60,733 nt of DNA, from the NCBI RefSeq assembly GCF_028290495.1, contig NZ_JAQGJT010000056.1, positions 1 to 60,733 on the forward strand, given 5' to 3'. Positions 9,378 to 17,568 of this stretch are shown here, piece by piece (position 1 is the first letter of the stretch; the number at the start of each line of letters is the position of its first letter). A model generated the notes under the pieces. The model did not search any database. It had not been told where the DNA came from and saw nothing but the letters and a program-made list of their open reading frames with translations. The translations under genes and the position numbers were made by a program. Source of the stretch: Tardiphaga sp. GTDB lineage: Bacteria > Pseudomonadota > Alphaproteobacteria > Rhizobiales > Xanthobacteraceae.

Positions 9378-9625
9378 CGCGTCTCGCTCCCACCCCGGTA
9401 CAGACGGCGGCGCATCGCGCTGATTGCGTTTGGGATGCTTCCGCCCTGCTTCAACATATGGCGCAGATTACCGTCACGGCAACCGGCAAGGCAGCGCCGC
9501 GCTGACAGAGCGCACGGGCAATTGGCCGTAGCTCGGGCGTGGCAGTCGATGAGCCTTGCCAAAGGCTCGTCTGCTTCAAGTAGGGACGATCGCGCAAGCG
9601 GTGCGCAGCAGGAGGCCGGACGAGA

Positions 9626-9832
9626 TCAGCCGAGGCGGCTGATCTGCTCTTCGGTCACGACGCGCTCGACGTTTTCGGTCTTGCTCTTGATACGATAGCG
9701 GGGACGGCCATCGGCTTCGATCGGCAGGCAGGAGGTGATGGTATACACGCTGCGTTCCTTGACCATCGAGCGGCCCTGCGGCCCCTGAAGCTGATGGTGG
9801 ACGTCGTCATTGATTGCGTAGTTATGCGCCAT
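9626..9832 (-). CDS. Small conserved-looking protein of unknown function
   Basis: A 68-residue soluble, charged protein starting at the ATG at 9832, chosen because GGAGAG lies 7-12 bases upstream. The open frame extends further (to 9901) but that part has a different composition. It contains SVYTITSCLPIEADGRPRYRI and a C-terminal TEEQISRLG. There is one cysteine and no signal peptide or membrane segment. I do not recognise a named domain. It is monocistronic: about 250 bases separate it from the LysR gene downstream, where a GATGAGCC/GGCTCGTC hairpin (about 9549-9572) could end transcription. Confidence 0.65.
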   Translation of the reverse strand: MAHNYAINDDVHHQLQGPQGRSMVKERSVYTITSCLPIEADGRPRYRIKSKTENVERVVTEEQISRLG

Positions 9833-10316
9833 TATTGATACTCTCCACGATGGAGCGGCTTTTAGCCACAACTGCGCCGAAAAGCAAGAAATCTGTAGCA
9901 ATTTCGGTCAGATAGCACGTCAGCCCTGATATGCAATCGGCGCCTGACGATAGTGAAGGTGATACCTTTGCTACCATTTCACGCCGTCATGCCGGTCGCC
10001 GCGGCAGCCAACGGATCGATTCCGCGGGAATCGACAGGCTTTCTGGAGCCAGCAAGATCACCTGGCGTTGCGGGTGAACGCTATCCCATAACTGGCCGGA
10101 GGACGGCGCCGCGCCGGCGAATCAGGCCCCAAAACCGAAAAACCACCGGCAGGGCATTGCCGGTGGTTTCGGAGGTTTACATTAAAGTTCGCATGTCTCC
10201 TTGAAGACAGTGGCCGTCAAAGGATTTGCCGGCTGCGCATCCAAACCATACATGATTTAGAAGGTTGACTGCAATAGCTGATTTACTCAGTCTATTTCAA
10301 GCGCACGGCTCCTTCT
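9833..10316. other. Intergenic region without a convincing gene
   Basis: Holds the promoter area of the small gene at 9626 and, at 10140-10169, the terminator-like hairpin described separately. Short open frames here have no recognisable protein features or good ribosome sites. The stretch from 10170 to 10316 is somewhat A/T-richer than its surroundings and could hold a small RNA, but I see no decisive signal. Confidence 0.5.
10140..10169. terminator. Hairpin terminator, AAACCACCGGC / GCCGGTGGTTT
   Basis: Perfect 11-bp stem (10140-10150 with 10159-10169), 8-base loop, A-rich on the left and T-rich on the right, so it could work in either direction. It lies about 150 bases beyond the stop of the TPR/glycosyltransferase gene on the minus strand. 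Confidence 0.7.
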
Positions 10317-12293
10317 TTAGCCGGCTACCATCAGATGGTCCGGCGCCAGCCCGGCGCGATGACGCGTCATCATGGCGAGGTACGCCGCCTCGAGATGGCC
10401 GGTGAACATCGCGGTATTGAATGCCGGCGTGGCACGACGATGCGCCGACAGTTTCTGCCGAATAGCGGACAGCCGCTGCGGATGCGTTGCAAGATCAATC
10501 GCCTGACGCTCGAACTGCTGCAGCGTCGGGGCGATCAATTCCGGCACATCGATACTTTGCAAAAGGCTTGCCGCAACCCGACCCGCAAAAGTGTCGCCGC
10601 GGCAGGTCAGTAGCGGCAGCCCGGCCCATAGCGCATCGCTGGCGGTGGTGTGGGCGTTGTAAGGTAGCGTATCGAGGAACAGGTCGGCGACGCGATGCCG
10701 CGCGAGATGTTCGGCCGGTCGGGTGCGCGTGGCAAATACCAGACGCGCGGGATCGATACCGCGCGCGGCGGCTTCGCGCCGCAGGTTTTCTGCAGCGCTG
10801 TCTTCCAGCAGCCACAGCACGCTGCCATCCACCTGCGTCAGGATCCGCATCCAGACATCGAACATCGCCGGCGTGATCTTGTAGGCGTTGTTGAAGCAGC
10901 AGAACACAAAGCCCTCCGCCGGCAAGCCGCATTCCTCACGCGTGAAAATCCGATCGGCGATCTGCTTTTTGTCATCATTGGCCTGGTAGCAATTCGGCAG
11001 CGTGACGACCTTCTCGGCGAAAAACCGCCGCTGCGCCTCTGGCAACACCGTGGCATCGGCGACGATGTAGTCCATGTACGAGGCGCCGAGCGTACCGGGA
11101 AAGCCGAGATAGTTGACCTGAAGCGGCGCGGCGCGGCGCGCAAACACGCCACTGCGATGCTCGCCGAAATAGCCGTTGAGATTGACCAGAATGTCGATGC
11201 GCTGATCGCGGATCGCCGCCACGGCACCGGGGTCGCTGAGCCCAGCAATATCGACGACGCCATCGACAGCCGCCTCGATGCGTCGCCGCGTCGTGCTGCC
11301 GTCATCAAAACCGTTGTCGAACGCGAAGATCTCGAAACGCTGCCTGTCATGCTGTTCGAGCACGCCTGCCATGAGCAATGACGTCGCCTGCTCACGGAAT
11401 TCGCCGGACAGATAGCCGATGCGGATCTTGCCGCCGCGCTGTGCCGGCGCGAATGAAGGCGCGAGCCGCGGCGCCGGGTAGCGCGCGGCGGCGTAAAGCG
11501 AAGCGCAACGCAGCAGGCTGGCGTCGGTCGTAGCAATCCCCTGCCACGCGAAAGGTTCGACGGAGAGTTTGCCGGACGCAAGGTCGGCGTCGATGCCCGA
11601 GATCAATTCATTTGTGCCGGCCCAGTCGCACGTCAACATCTTCTGATGCAACAGGTTGCCTTTCAGCAACGGCAGGTCGGGATTGATGCGCATCGCGCGG
11701 GCATAGGCTTCCGCGGCCTCGCCGGGCCGCCGCATCTGCTGGAAGATGAAGCCGCGCCCGAACGACGCCTCGGCCAGATCGGGCTGCCATTGCAGCGCAA
11801 GGTCGCAGGCGCCCAGCGCCTCGTCGTACCGCTTCAACTCGGCAAGCGAACGGCTCCTGTTGAAGCAGGCGGCGGCATAACGCGGGTTCAGGGCCATCGC
11901 CTTGTCGAAATCGGAGAGGGCCGCCGCGTAATCGCGCAGATCATTATGCACGATGCCGCGGTTGTTCCAGCTCTCGGCATTCGCGGGATTCAGCGCCAGC
12001 GATTCCGAGAAGCGTCGCAACGCTTCGTCGGGCCGCCCCAGCGCCTTCAGCACGAGACCGTAATTGTAATGCGTCGCGTCCGAACGCGCGTCGATGCGCA
12101 GCGCGGATTTCAGATAGGGCTCGGCTTCTTCAAATCGCTTCAGCGCGATCAGGACAGCGGCCAGAATATTCAGCACCGCGAGATTGGTCGGCGCCTTGCG
12201 CAGCACCTTGCGAAAATCGCGTTCCGCCTCGGTGAGCTGCCCGCTGCGGAACGCCGACATCGCGCGCTGAAACAGGATTTCCGGAGACGCCAT
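10317..12293 (-). CDS. TPR protein with O-GlcNAc-transferase-like (SPINDLY/GT41) domain
   Basis: A 658-residue predicted cytoplasmic protein. Residues 1 to about 210 are tetratricopeptide repeats (for example AVLIALKRFEEAEPYLKSAL, LKALGRPDEALRRFSESLAL, SWNNRGIVHNDL). Residues about 290-640 match the GT41 catalytic region shared by eukaryotic OGT and SPINDLY: RIGYLSGEFREQA, VNLNGYFGEHRSGVFARRAAPLQVNYLGFPGT, DTLPYNAHTTASDALWAGLPLLT. The family moves a sugar from a nucleotide sugar to Ser/Thr of proteins; targets of bacterial versions are mostly unknown. The start is an ATG at 12293 with only a weak SD. It is followed by a hairpin terminator and has a porin gene upstream in the same direction, separated by another terminator. 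Confidence 0.87.
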   Translation of the reverse strand: MASPEILFQRAMSAFRSGQLTEAERDFRKVLRKAPTNLAVLNILAAVLIALKRFEEAEPYLKSALRIDARSDATHYNYGLVLKALGRPDEALRRFSESLALNPANAESWNNRGIVHNDLRDYAAALSDFDKAMALNPRYAAACFNRSRSLAELKRYDEALGACDLALQWQPDLAEASFGRGFIFQQMRRPGEAAEAYARAMRINPDLPLLKGNLLHQKMLTCDWAGTNELISGIDADLASGKLSVEPFAWQGIATTDASLLRCASLYAAARYPAPRLAPSFAPAQRGGKIRIGYLSGEFREQATSLLMAGVLEQHDRQRFEIFAFDNGFDDGSTTRRRIEAAVDGVVDIAGLSDPGAVAAIRDQRIDILVNLNGYFGEHRSGVFARRAAPLQVNYLGFPGTLGASYMDYIVADATVLPEAQRRFFAEKVVTLPNCYQANDDKKQIADRIFTREECGLPAEGFVFCCFNNAYKITPAMFDVWMRILTQVDGSVLWLLEDSAAENLRREAAARGIDPARLVFATRTRPAEHLARHRVADLFLDTLPYNAHTTASDALWAGLPLLTCRGDTFAGRVAASLLQSIDVPELIAPTLQQFERQAIDLATHPQRLSAIRQKLSAHRRATPAFNTAMFTGHLEAAYLAMMTRHRAGLAPDHLMVAG

Positions 12294-12398
12294 TTCTATT
12301 CGGCCCTGCAGTTATTTATACCCGTGACGATGCCGGTTCAGCTGTCGGGCCCGGCGCCGTCGAGACGCAGTGTACGCGACGCGACGGCGCGCCCAAAC

Positions 12399-12430
12399 AA
12401 AAACTCCCGGCGATTTCTCGCCGGGAGTTT
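12399..12430. terminator. Terminator of the porin gene
   Basis: A strong GC stem (AAACTCCCGGCG paired with CGCCGGGAGTTT) with a short loop, about 35 bases after the porin stop on the minus strand. The A/T-flanked stem fits a bidirectional intrinsic terminator. Confidence 0.75.
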
Positions 12431-12465
12431 CTGTTTCAGACGACAATCGTCGTGAGACGATCAGA

Positions 12466-14013
12466 TCAGAACGAGCGCAGCGCCTGAACCGAGCCGCTGT
12501 AGACGTTCTGGTCGGTCAGCGTGTAGGCCTTGCCCGCCGGGTTCAGACCGATCGCAGCAGCCGAGGTGTAGGTGCCGACGAGGTTCTGATCCAGTCGGCT
12601 GTAGGAGAACTCAGCCGAGAAGGTAAGATCCTTGACGGGGGTCCAAGCGGTACGGGTACCGACCTGGGCGATGTTGAAGTCGAACGTGCCGGTCGCGGCA
12701 AGAACGCCAGCCGTTGCGCCACCCGGAGCTGCCGGCACGCTGGCGCCGAGACGGCCACCAGCACCGAAGGCTGCGAAGAGGAGCGCGTCGCCGGCGGCAC
12801 CGTAACCAACGTGGTTATAGTTGCCGAAGACCGACGTGCGCCACTGCGGAGTCCAGTAGTGTTCGAAGAAGGCGCTGACTTCCCAGGAGTTCGCCTGGAT
12901 AATCTGGCCACCGGTGCCGAACACGCCATCGAGCGCATAGCCGAACGCCAGGGTGCCCGCGCCGTTGTTGTAGTTGGCGTAGCGACCGCCGCTCTGGGTA
13001 TCTACCGTGCCACCGAAGGTGTACTTGGTCGCGCCCTTGCCGTAGCTGGCTTCGAGCTTGAAGCTGTCACCGACGCCGGTGGGCAGGTTCTTGAGCTCGA
13101 TCGCGCCGCTCACCGCAAAGCCATACGAGTCATCGGGATGACCGAGGGTGCTCGGGGTGTAGTAACCCGGTGACGCCTGATGCATCGCAGCCGCGAAGTG
13201 CAGCGTACCCCAGGCCTGATCGAGCCGAAGGTTACCGACGACATCCGGAAGGTGATTGCCGCCGACCGCGTTGCCGAGGAAGGAATTCGACGTGCTGCCG
13301 TAGTTGGTGGTGAGACCCGTGCCGGTGAAGGCACCGACCGCGCCCGGCGCCTGGATGAAGCCAGCGGTGTTGTAGAGACCGGCCTGACGATAGGCGAATG
13401 CATTTTCGAGCGAGATGGTGCCCGACACGCCGTTGCCGAACGAGGCGGTGTAGGCCAGCTGCGTGATGCCGGTCGCGTCGTTGGAGCCGAAGAACATGCC
13501 CGAAGAGATCGTCGGCTTGGTCAGCGCCCACTGCGGATCGAACTGCGAGACCGCCTTACCGATGGTGAAGCCTGCGAACTGGATGAACGCATAGTCGGTT
13601 TCAGCGAAGCCACCGGCGATGCTGTCGCCGTTCTGCGTCCACTGGAACTTGGTGTCCATGTAAGTGCGGAGGACGCCGTATTCCGTCGCGGTGCGGGTAT
13701 CCATGTTCAGACCGATGCGCGCGCGGGTCTGGATGTAATCCTTGTTGAAGGTACCGTTGGAGCCAGCCGAACCGCTCACGATGTAGGGCGTGTCATAGGT
13801 GGCGCCGTTGAAGGTGGTGTCCAGCCGAAGCTGGCCGCCGATCTTGATGCAGGTGTCGGTGCCCGGGATGTAGTAGAAGCCGGCTCCGTAGAGCGAGCAG
13901 ATCTTCACGTACTCGACCGCTTTGACCTTGACCGGAAGATCGGCGGCCTGCGCTCCACCGAAGGCGATCAAACCCGCTGCTGAGCCGAGGATAAGGCTCT
14001 TAATCATCGTCAT
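12466..14013 (-). CDS. Outer-membrane porin, alphaproteobacterial porin family
   Basis: A 515-residue outer-membrane beta-barrel. It has a clear signal peptide (MIKSLILGSAAGLIAFGGAQAADLP, cleavage after AQA) and then VKAVEYVKICSLYGAGFYYIPGTDTCIKIGG, the hallmark N-terminus of the Omp2/RopA-type porin family in Rhizobiales, with two cysteines likely forming a disulfide. The rest is Gly/Asn/Thr-rich alternating strand sequence ending in an aromatic residue (LRSF). The SD GGAGG precedes the ATG. It allows diffusion of small hydrophilic solutes. It is a single-gene unit, ended by the hairpin at 12399-12430. Codon use is strongly biased, as expected for an abundant protein. Confidence 0.93.
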   Translation of the reverse strand: MTMIKSLILGSAAGLIAFGGAQAADLPVKVKAVEYVKICSLYGAGFYYIPGTDTCIKIGGQLRLDTTFNGATYDTPYIVSGSAGSNGTFNKDYIQTRARIGLNMDTRTATEYGVLRTYMDTKFQWTQNGDSIAGGFAETDYAFIQFAGFTIGKAVSQFDPQWALTKPTISSGMFFGSNDATGITQLAYTASFGNGVSGTISLENAFAYRQAGLYNTAGFIQAPGAVGAFTGTGLTTNYGSTSNSFLGNAVGGNHLPDVVGNLRLDQAWGTLHFAAAMHQASPGYYTPSTLGHPDDSYGFAVSGAIELKNLPTGVGDSFKLEASYGKGATKYTFGGTVDTQSGGRYANYNNGAGTLAFGYALDGVFGTGGQIIQANSWEVSAFFEHYWTPQWRTSVFGNYNHVGYGAAGDALLFAAFGAGGRLGASVPAAPGGATAGVLAATGTFDFNIAQVGTRTAWTPVKDLTFSAEFSYSRLDQNLVGTYTSAAAIGLNPAGKAYTLTDQNVYSGSVQALRSF

Positions 14014-14359
14014 GTTAAACCTCCAAGTTGTTTCTTAAAGGGAAGGTTCCGTATCTGCCGGTGCAGAACACCCGAAGATTGCTTCCCCTAGACCCCAAAC
14101 TGACCGCTGATCGCTTCGCGTTTTCGGATAGCCCGCATAACGCGAGGCACTTCAGCGAAACTTCCAACGGGACGACCTCGGGTTGCCCCTTCGTCGTGAG
14201 GAACAATGCCTGCGGAGGTTGCATAAGGAAATTACTTTATGAACTCAGGTAACGTTTCCGCGATGCGGTGTGCTTTTGCGGTAACAGCGGCAAATGGCGT
14301 GTTGCCATGATCAATCAATTGATCCAGTTATGTATTTTGCAAATGTCCAGGATGAGCTG
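14014..14359. other. Divergent regulatory region between porin and MarR genes
   Basis: Upstream of the porin (minus) and the MarR regulator (plus). It includes the porin leader with GGAGGTTTAAC before its ATG. Short open frames here overlap on both strands and lack protein-like composition. I see no clear operator palindrome, so control of the porin by the MarR protein is only a possibility from position. Confidence 0.4.
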
Positions 14360-14917
14360 ATGGCCGACCGATCAATCAACAACAAGCGCGCAGCTGTGGC
14401 CCTGGAAGGCGATCCAAGGCTTGCACGCGGTGCGGCAGTCCGCGATTCGGGCCAGAATCAGGAAATCGTCCGGCAATTTGTCTGGGATATCGCGTCAATC
14501 AACGTCCATCTCGACGAAATCCGTCACTTCTGGGCCAAGGAACTGGGAATCAGCGGCCCGCAATGGATGATCCTGATGGCTATCGGCGATCTGGACCGCG
14601 GCACTGGCGTCGCCGTGAAGGATGTCTCGGCGATGCTTCACGTCGACCCGTCGTTCGTCACCACCCAGTCCAAGATGCTGGAAAAGAACGGCTTTATGCG
14701 ACGCGTCCCGTCGACTGAAGACGCCCGGGTGGTGCTGATGTCGCTGTCCGACAAGGCTGCCAAGAAGATCGCGACGCTGTCGTCGCGACGCGACGACATC
14801 AGCAAGTTCGTGTTTTCCGGCCTTGATGAAACGGCGCTGAAGGATATTACCGATCAGCTCAGCGTGCTGAAGGGCCGACTGGAAAAGGCGACGTTGATGC
14901 TGGCGGTCGATGGTTGA
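14360..14917 (+). CDS. MarR-family transcriptional regulator
   Basis: A protein of about 185 residues with a MarR-type winged helix: LGISGPQWMILMAIGDL, the recognition helix region VKDVSAMLHVDPSFVTTQSKMLEKNGFM and the wing RRVPSTEDARVVLMSLSDKA. The ATG at 14360 is chosen because AGGA lies 8 bases upstream; an earlier in-frame ATG at 14294 would add 22 residues with no family look. MarR proteins bind DNA as dimers and are usually released by small aromatic ligands or oxidants. The target is unknown; the divergent porin is the closest candidate. Confidence 0.88.
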   Translation: MADRSINNKRAAVALEGDPRLARGAAVRDSGQNQEIVRQFVWDIASINVHLDEIRHFWAKELGISGPQWMILMAIGDLDRGTGVAVKDVSAMLHVDPSFVTTQSKMLEKNGFMRRVPSTEDARVVLMSLSDKAAKKIATLSSRRDDISKFVFSGLDETALKDITDQLSVLKGRLEKATLMLAVDG

Positions 14918-14937
14918 GCGGCGCGGCGCCGTCTCGC

Positions 14938-16074
14938 TTATTTCCTGCGGCCCACAAGCCGATCCGCGAGCCAGTCGAAGATGAACTCGTTGCCGATGGT
15001 GGGATTGTCGAACTGGGCATGCGAGGCGGCGGTTTCCAGCGCCATGAAGATCTTCAGTTCCAGCTTCAAGCCGTCGGCAATCAGCGCGTTGCAGCACTTC
15101 CTGACATGATTGGCATCGAGCCAATCGTGTTCGCCAATCGCCACCAGGATCGGGCAGCGGATATTCCTGGCGGTGCTGCTGCGGCATAGCCGGTCGATAT
15201 CATCCGCAAAGTCGTGCGAGCCGGCGGCGCCCGCCATCCGCACGGCGAGAAACGCCCGCTCGTGCAGTTCCCAGATTCCGGCGTCGCACACCGCCGCGGC
15301 GAAGCGATCGTCGAAGCTGGCGCCCCGCGTGGCGATGCTCGCGCCCAGTCCGTCGCCGAACACGGCGATCTTGCTGGCATCGACGTCGTCGCGTTCGACC
15401 AGATAATCCATCCAGTTGCTGATCGCGGTTTCGATCTCGTAACGTCCAAAGGAATGATCGAGGTTGCGGCGATAGCCCTGGCCGGGCAGATCGACCAGCA
15501 ACAGCGACAGGCCGCGCTCATGCGCATAGCGCGGTAACCGGTAGAGATGCTCTTCCTTGTACTGATCGGACGCGCCGATGCAGATCACTGCGGGCCGCCG
15601 TGCCCGTCCGGGGGCGGGGAGAAAATAGCCCTGCAAGGTCTTGCCGTCCGACCAGGCGAGGTCAATGACCTCGCCTGCCGGCGTCGAGTGCCGCAAATAG
15701 AGCTGCGAACAGGCGTGCATCAGTTCCAGCGCCGGTTCCTTTCGGGCGTCGCCATCGCCGAGGAATGCCTGGGCCGTGCGGTAGTAATTGGCGGCCCGAA
15801 GCCAATTGCTCAGCGCCGTCTTGGTATGGCCGCTGCCGAGCGCCGCTTCGCCGCGTTTCCGGTTGAGGTCTGCGGTACGCATCCATTGCTCATACCAGCT
15901 GTCCTCATGCTCCGGGTCGATGCCGCTGGCCGTCAGCAGGCATTCGGAAACGGTGCTGCCGCCCTCCTGGGCGGCGCCGAGCACGCGCATGAACTGGAAC
16001 GAATAGTCATCGTGGCCAGGCCACTGCATCCAGCCGCGCGGGTCGTAGAACGGAACGGGGCTGTCGATGGCAAT
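14938..16074 (-). CDS. Alpha/beta-hydrolase-fold protein lacking the nucleophile serine, probable ATT start
   Basis: The protein is about 378 residues with an N-terminal helical part and a C-terminal alpha/beta-hydrolase fold, similar in layout to the FrsA/DUF1100 and pseudooxynicotine-hydrolase group. Visible: the oxyanion-side strand PAVICIGASDQYKEE, strand LLLVDLPGQG, the elbow FGDGLGAS, an acid in GEHDWLD and a His in ASHAQFDN. The elbow reads G-D-G-L-G, so glycine occupies the usual Ser/Cys/Asp nucleophile position (codon 15349-15351). The first ATG is at 16029, but 15 upstream codons in frame (SPVPFYDPRGW) look like genuine family N-terminus and lead to an ATT at 16074 preceded by CGGGAG and GGA. 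No ATG/GTG/TTG exists between that and the upstream stop at 16102. Confidence 0.75.
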   Translation of the reverse strand: MAIDSPVPFYDPRGWMQWPGHDDYSFQFMRVLGAAQEGGSTVSECLLTASGIDPEHEDSWYEQWMRTADLNRKRGEAALGSGHTKTALSNWLRAANYYRTAQAFLGDGDARKEPALELMHACSQLYLRHSTPAGEVIDLAWSDGKTLQGYFLPAPGRARRPAVICIGASDQYKEEHLYRLPRYAHERGLSLLLVDLPGQGYRRNLDHSFGRYEIETAISNWMDYLVERDDVDASKIAVFGDGLGASIATRGASFDDRFAAAVCDAGIWELHERAFLAVRMAGAAGSHDFADDIDRLCRSSTARNIRCPILVAIGEHDWLDANHVRKCCNALIADGLKLELKIFMALETAASHAQFDNPTIGNEFIFDWLADRLVGRRK

Positions 16075-16108
16075 GATTTCCGGTCTCCCGAATATTCTTT
16101 TCTAAATA

Positions 16109-16160
16109 TTGCTCAACCACGCATTGCATGCATGTGTAACTCAATTTTGTAACTGAGCAA
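16109..16160. promoter_or_regulatory. Possible operator: inverted TTGCTCA/TGAGCAA with repeated GTAACT
   Basis: TTGCTCA (16109-16115) and TGAGCAA (16154-16160) are inverted copies 38 bases apart. Between and next to them, TGTAACT occurs twice as a direct repeat. The region is AT-rich and lies just upstream of the hydrolase-like gene. Short motifs such as these can arise by chance. Confidence 0.3.
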
Positions 16161-16312
16161 CCAAAAGTACCGTGGTATGCGGGGGATCCGATCAAAACCC
16201 CTTGATCCAACGGCGGCGGATTCATTTTCGAAGGCATCGAAAAAGGCTCGCGTTTTGGCGGCCCGCAGATATTCTACTATAAGTTGAATTATTTACAACG
16301 TGCATCAATCTG

Positions 16313-16747
16313 GTGTTTGATGCACGGATCGACAAGATCACGCTGGAGATTGCCAATCTCGATCTGCTGCAGACCAATTGCCTGATGGGCATGCTCGGCA
16401 CCAATCTGCGCGGCCAGCTCGACGAGGCTTTCACCCGCCGCTTCCAGTCGACGACGCTTTTCAGGATGCCCAATGTCGAACAAGGGCTGCGGCTGTGGCA
16501 GGGCAATTTCGCCGACAAGCCGTATCGGCTCGCGGATGATATCGATCTGCATCGGCTGGCGCGGGAATATGAATTGTCAGGCGGCAGCATCATCGATGTG
16601 CTGCGCTACGCCTGCCTGCAGGCGGTGGTCCGCGATCCGCCCGTGATCGAGGCGCAGGATCTGCTCTATGGCGTCAAAAAGGAGATGCACAAGGATGGCA
16701 AATTTTTGAGCCGAGCGCTGCCGTGTGGCCGTAGGCCGGCAGGATAG
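16313..16747 (+). pseudogene. AAA+ ATPase, C-terminal fragment
   Basis: The readable part (TNLRGQLDEAFTRRFQ, sensor-1 Asn and arginine-finger region, then LSGGSIIDVLRYACLQA with the sensor-2 style helix and LLYGVKKEMHKDGKF) is the end of a Cdc48-like AAA+ ATPase of about 400-700 residues. Walker A and Walker B are missing. The segment before TNLR (about 20 codons) is recognisable but degenerate, and the sequence upstream of 16300 is AT-rich non-coding DNA. No good start or SD is present. ATPases with this C-terminus occur alone or in contractile-injection gene clusters; no such partners are nearby. Best read as a remnant. Confidence 0.65.
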
Positions 16748-16785
16748 ATCCGCCGCCCGCATCGCGGACGGCGGATGATAGTCGC

Positions 16786-17082
16786 TTAAACGGCGTCCTT
16801 GACGACCTTCAGCGGCTGCGCCTTGACGGTCTTGCTGGCCGGCTTGGCTGCGAACTGCATCGGCTCCTTGGTGAAGGGGTTGATGCCTTCGCGCGCTTCG
16901 GTGGCCGGCTTGTTGACGACCGAGAGCTTGGCGAAGCCAGGAACGGTGAACTCACCGGACTCGTTCAATTCCTTGTAGCCGACGGTCGCCAGCTGCTCGA
17001 CGACCGACTTCACGTCGCTCTTCGACACGCCGCTGGCATCGGCAAGCGCTTCGATCAATTGGGTCTTGGTCATCTTGGCCAT
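16786..17082 (-). CDS. HU/IHF-family DNA-binding protein
   Basis: A 98-residue histone-like protein. It has the N-terminal helical dimerisation part MTKTQLIEALADASGVSKSDV, the GYKELNESGEFTVPGFAKLSV beta part and the DNA-binding arm region EAREGINPFTKEP (variant of the GRNPxTGE motif), with a short basic/Ala tail. The ATG at 17082 is preceded by AAAGGAAA. Members bend DNA and help nucleoid packing; this longer, slightly divergent type is often annotated simply as HU family. It stands alone. Confidence 0.88.
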   Translation of the reverse strand: MAKMTKTQLIEALADASGVSKSDVKSVVEQLATVGYKELNESGEFTVPGFAKLSVVNKPATEAREGINPFTKEPMQFAAKPASKTVKAQPLKVVKDAV

Positions 17083-17214
17083 GTTGATTTCCTTTGAATC
17101 GTTGGGGAGAAAAAACGAAATTCGAGCGAGGGCTGCTCCTGGTCGTTCACAAGACGGCTTGTGCAACCGGGTCTCGGTGCCAACCGGGAGCAATGCGGGC
17201 AAAGTCATAATTGT

Positions 17215-17291
17215 TGGCGCGCCCGAAAGGATTCGAACCTCTGACCCCTAGATTCGTAGTCTAGTGCTCTATCCAGCTGAGCTACGGGCGC
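17215..17291 (-). tRNA. tRNA-Arg (anticodon ACG)
   Basis: Full cloverleaf on the minus strand: acceptor GCGCCCG/CGGGCGC, D arm with AGCTCAGCTGGATAGAGC, anticodon stem CTAGA/TCTAG around CTACGAA giving anticodon ACG, and T arm GGTTCGAATCC. The 3' CCA is encoded (TGG at 17215-17217 on the plus strand). The 34th base A is expected to be edited to inosine by TadA so that it reads CGU, CGC and CGA. Confidence 0.97.
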
Positions 17292-17568
17292 GTGCCGTGA
17301 CGTTGGCGGGCGTGGAGCCCGCTGGCGTCGGTGCGTTTCGAAAACGTTATTTGCGAAAGCGCGCCATAGCTACCGGCTCCGGACTGGCTTTGCAAGCGCC
17401 ACAATGCCGGTTCTCGCTTCATTCGTGAATCTTCATAAAATCCAGCAAAACGCCGCATTTTCGGGAACCGGCGGCGGTATTTTGCGAACCGCACCGCACG
17501 CCGACGGCCGACCCCACCCAGAAAATTGTCGGATCGGCCCGAATCGCCCCCGTTACGCCCACTCAGGT

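Noticed and set aside
14015..14252. Overlapping 70-codon open frames on both strands upstream of the porin
   Set aside because: They lie in the porin promoter region, have no SD-supported start and show no protein-like features.
16007..16237. 76-codon minus-strand frame upstream of the hydrolase-like gene
   Set aside because: It overlaps the hydrolase-like gene's N-terminus in another frame and the AT-rich spacer; no SD or conserved feature.
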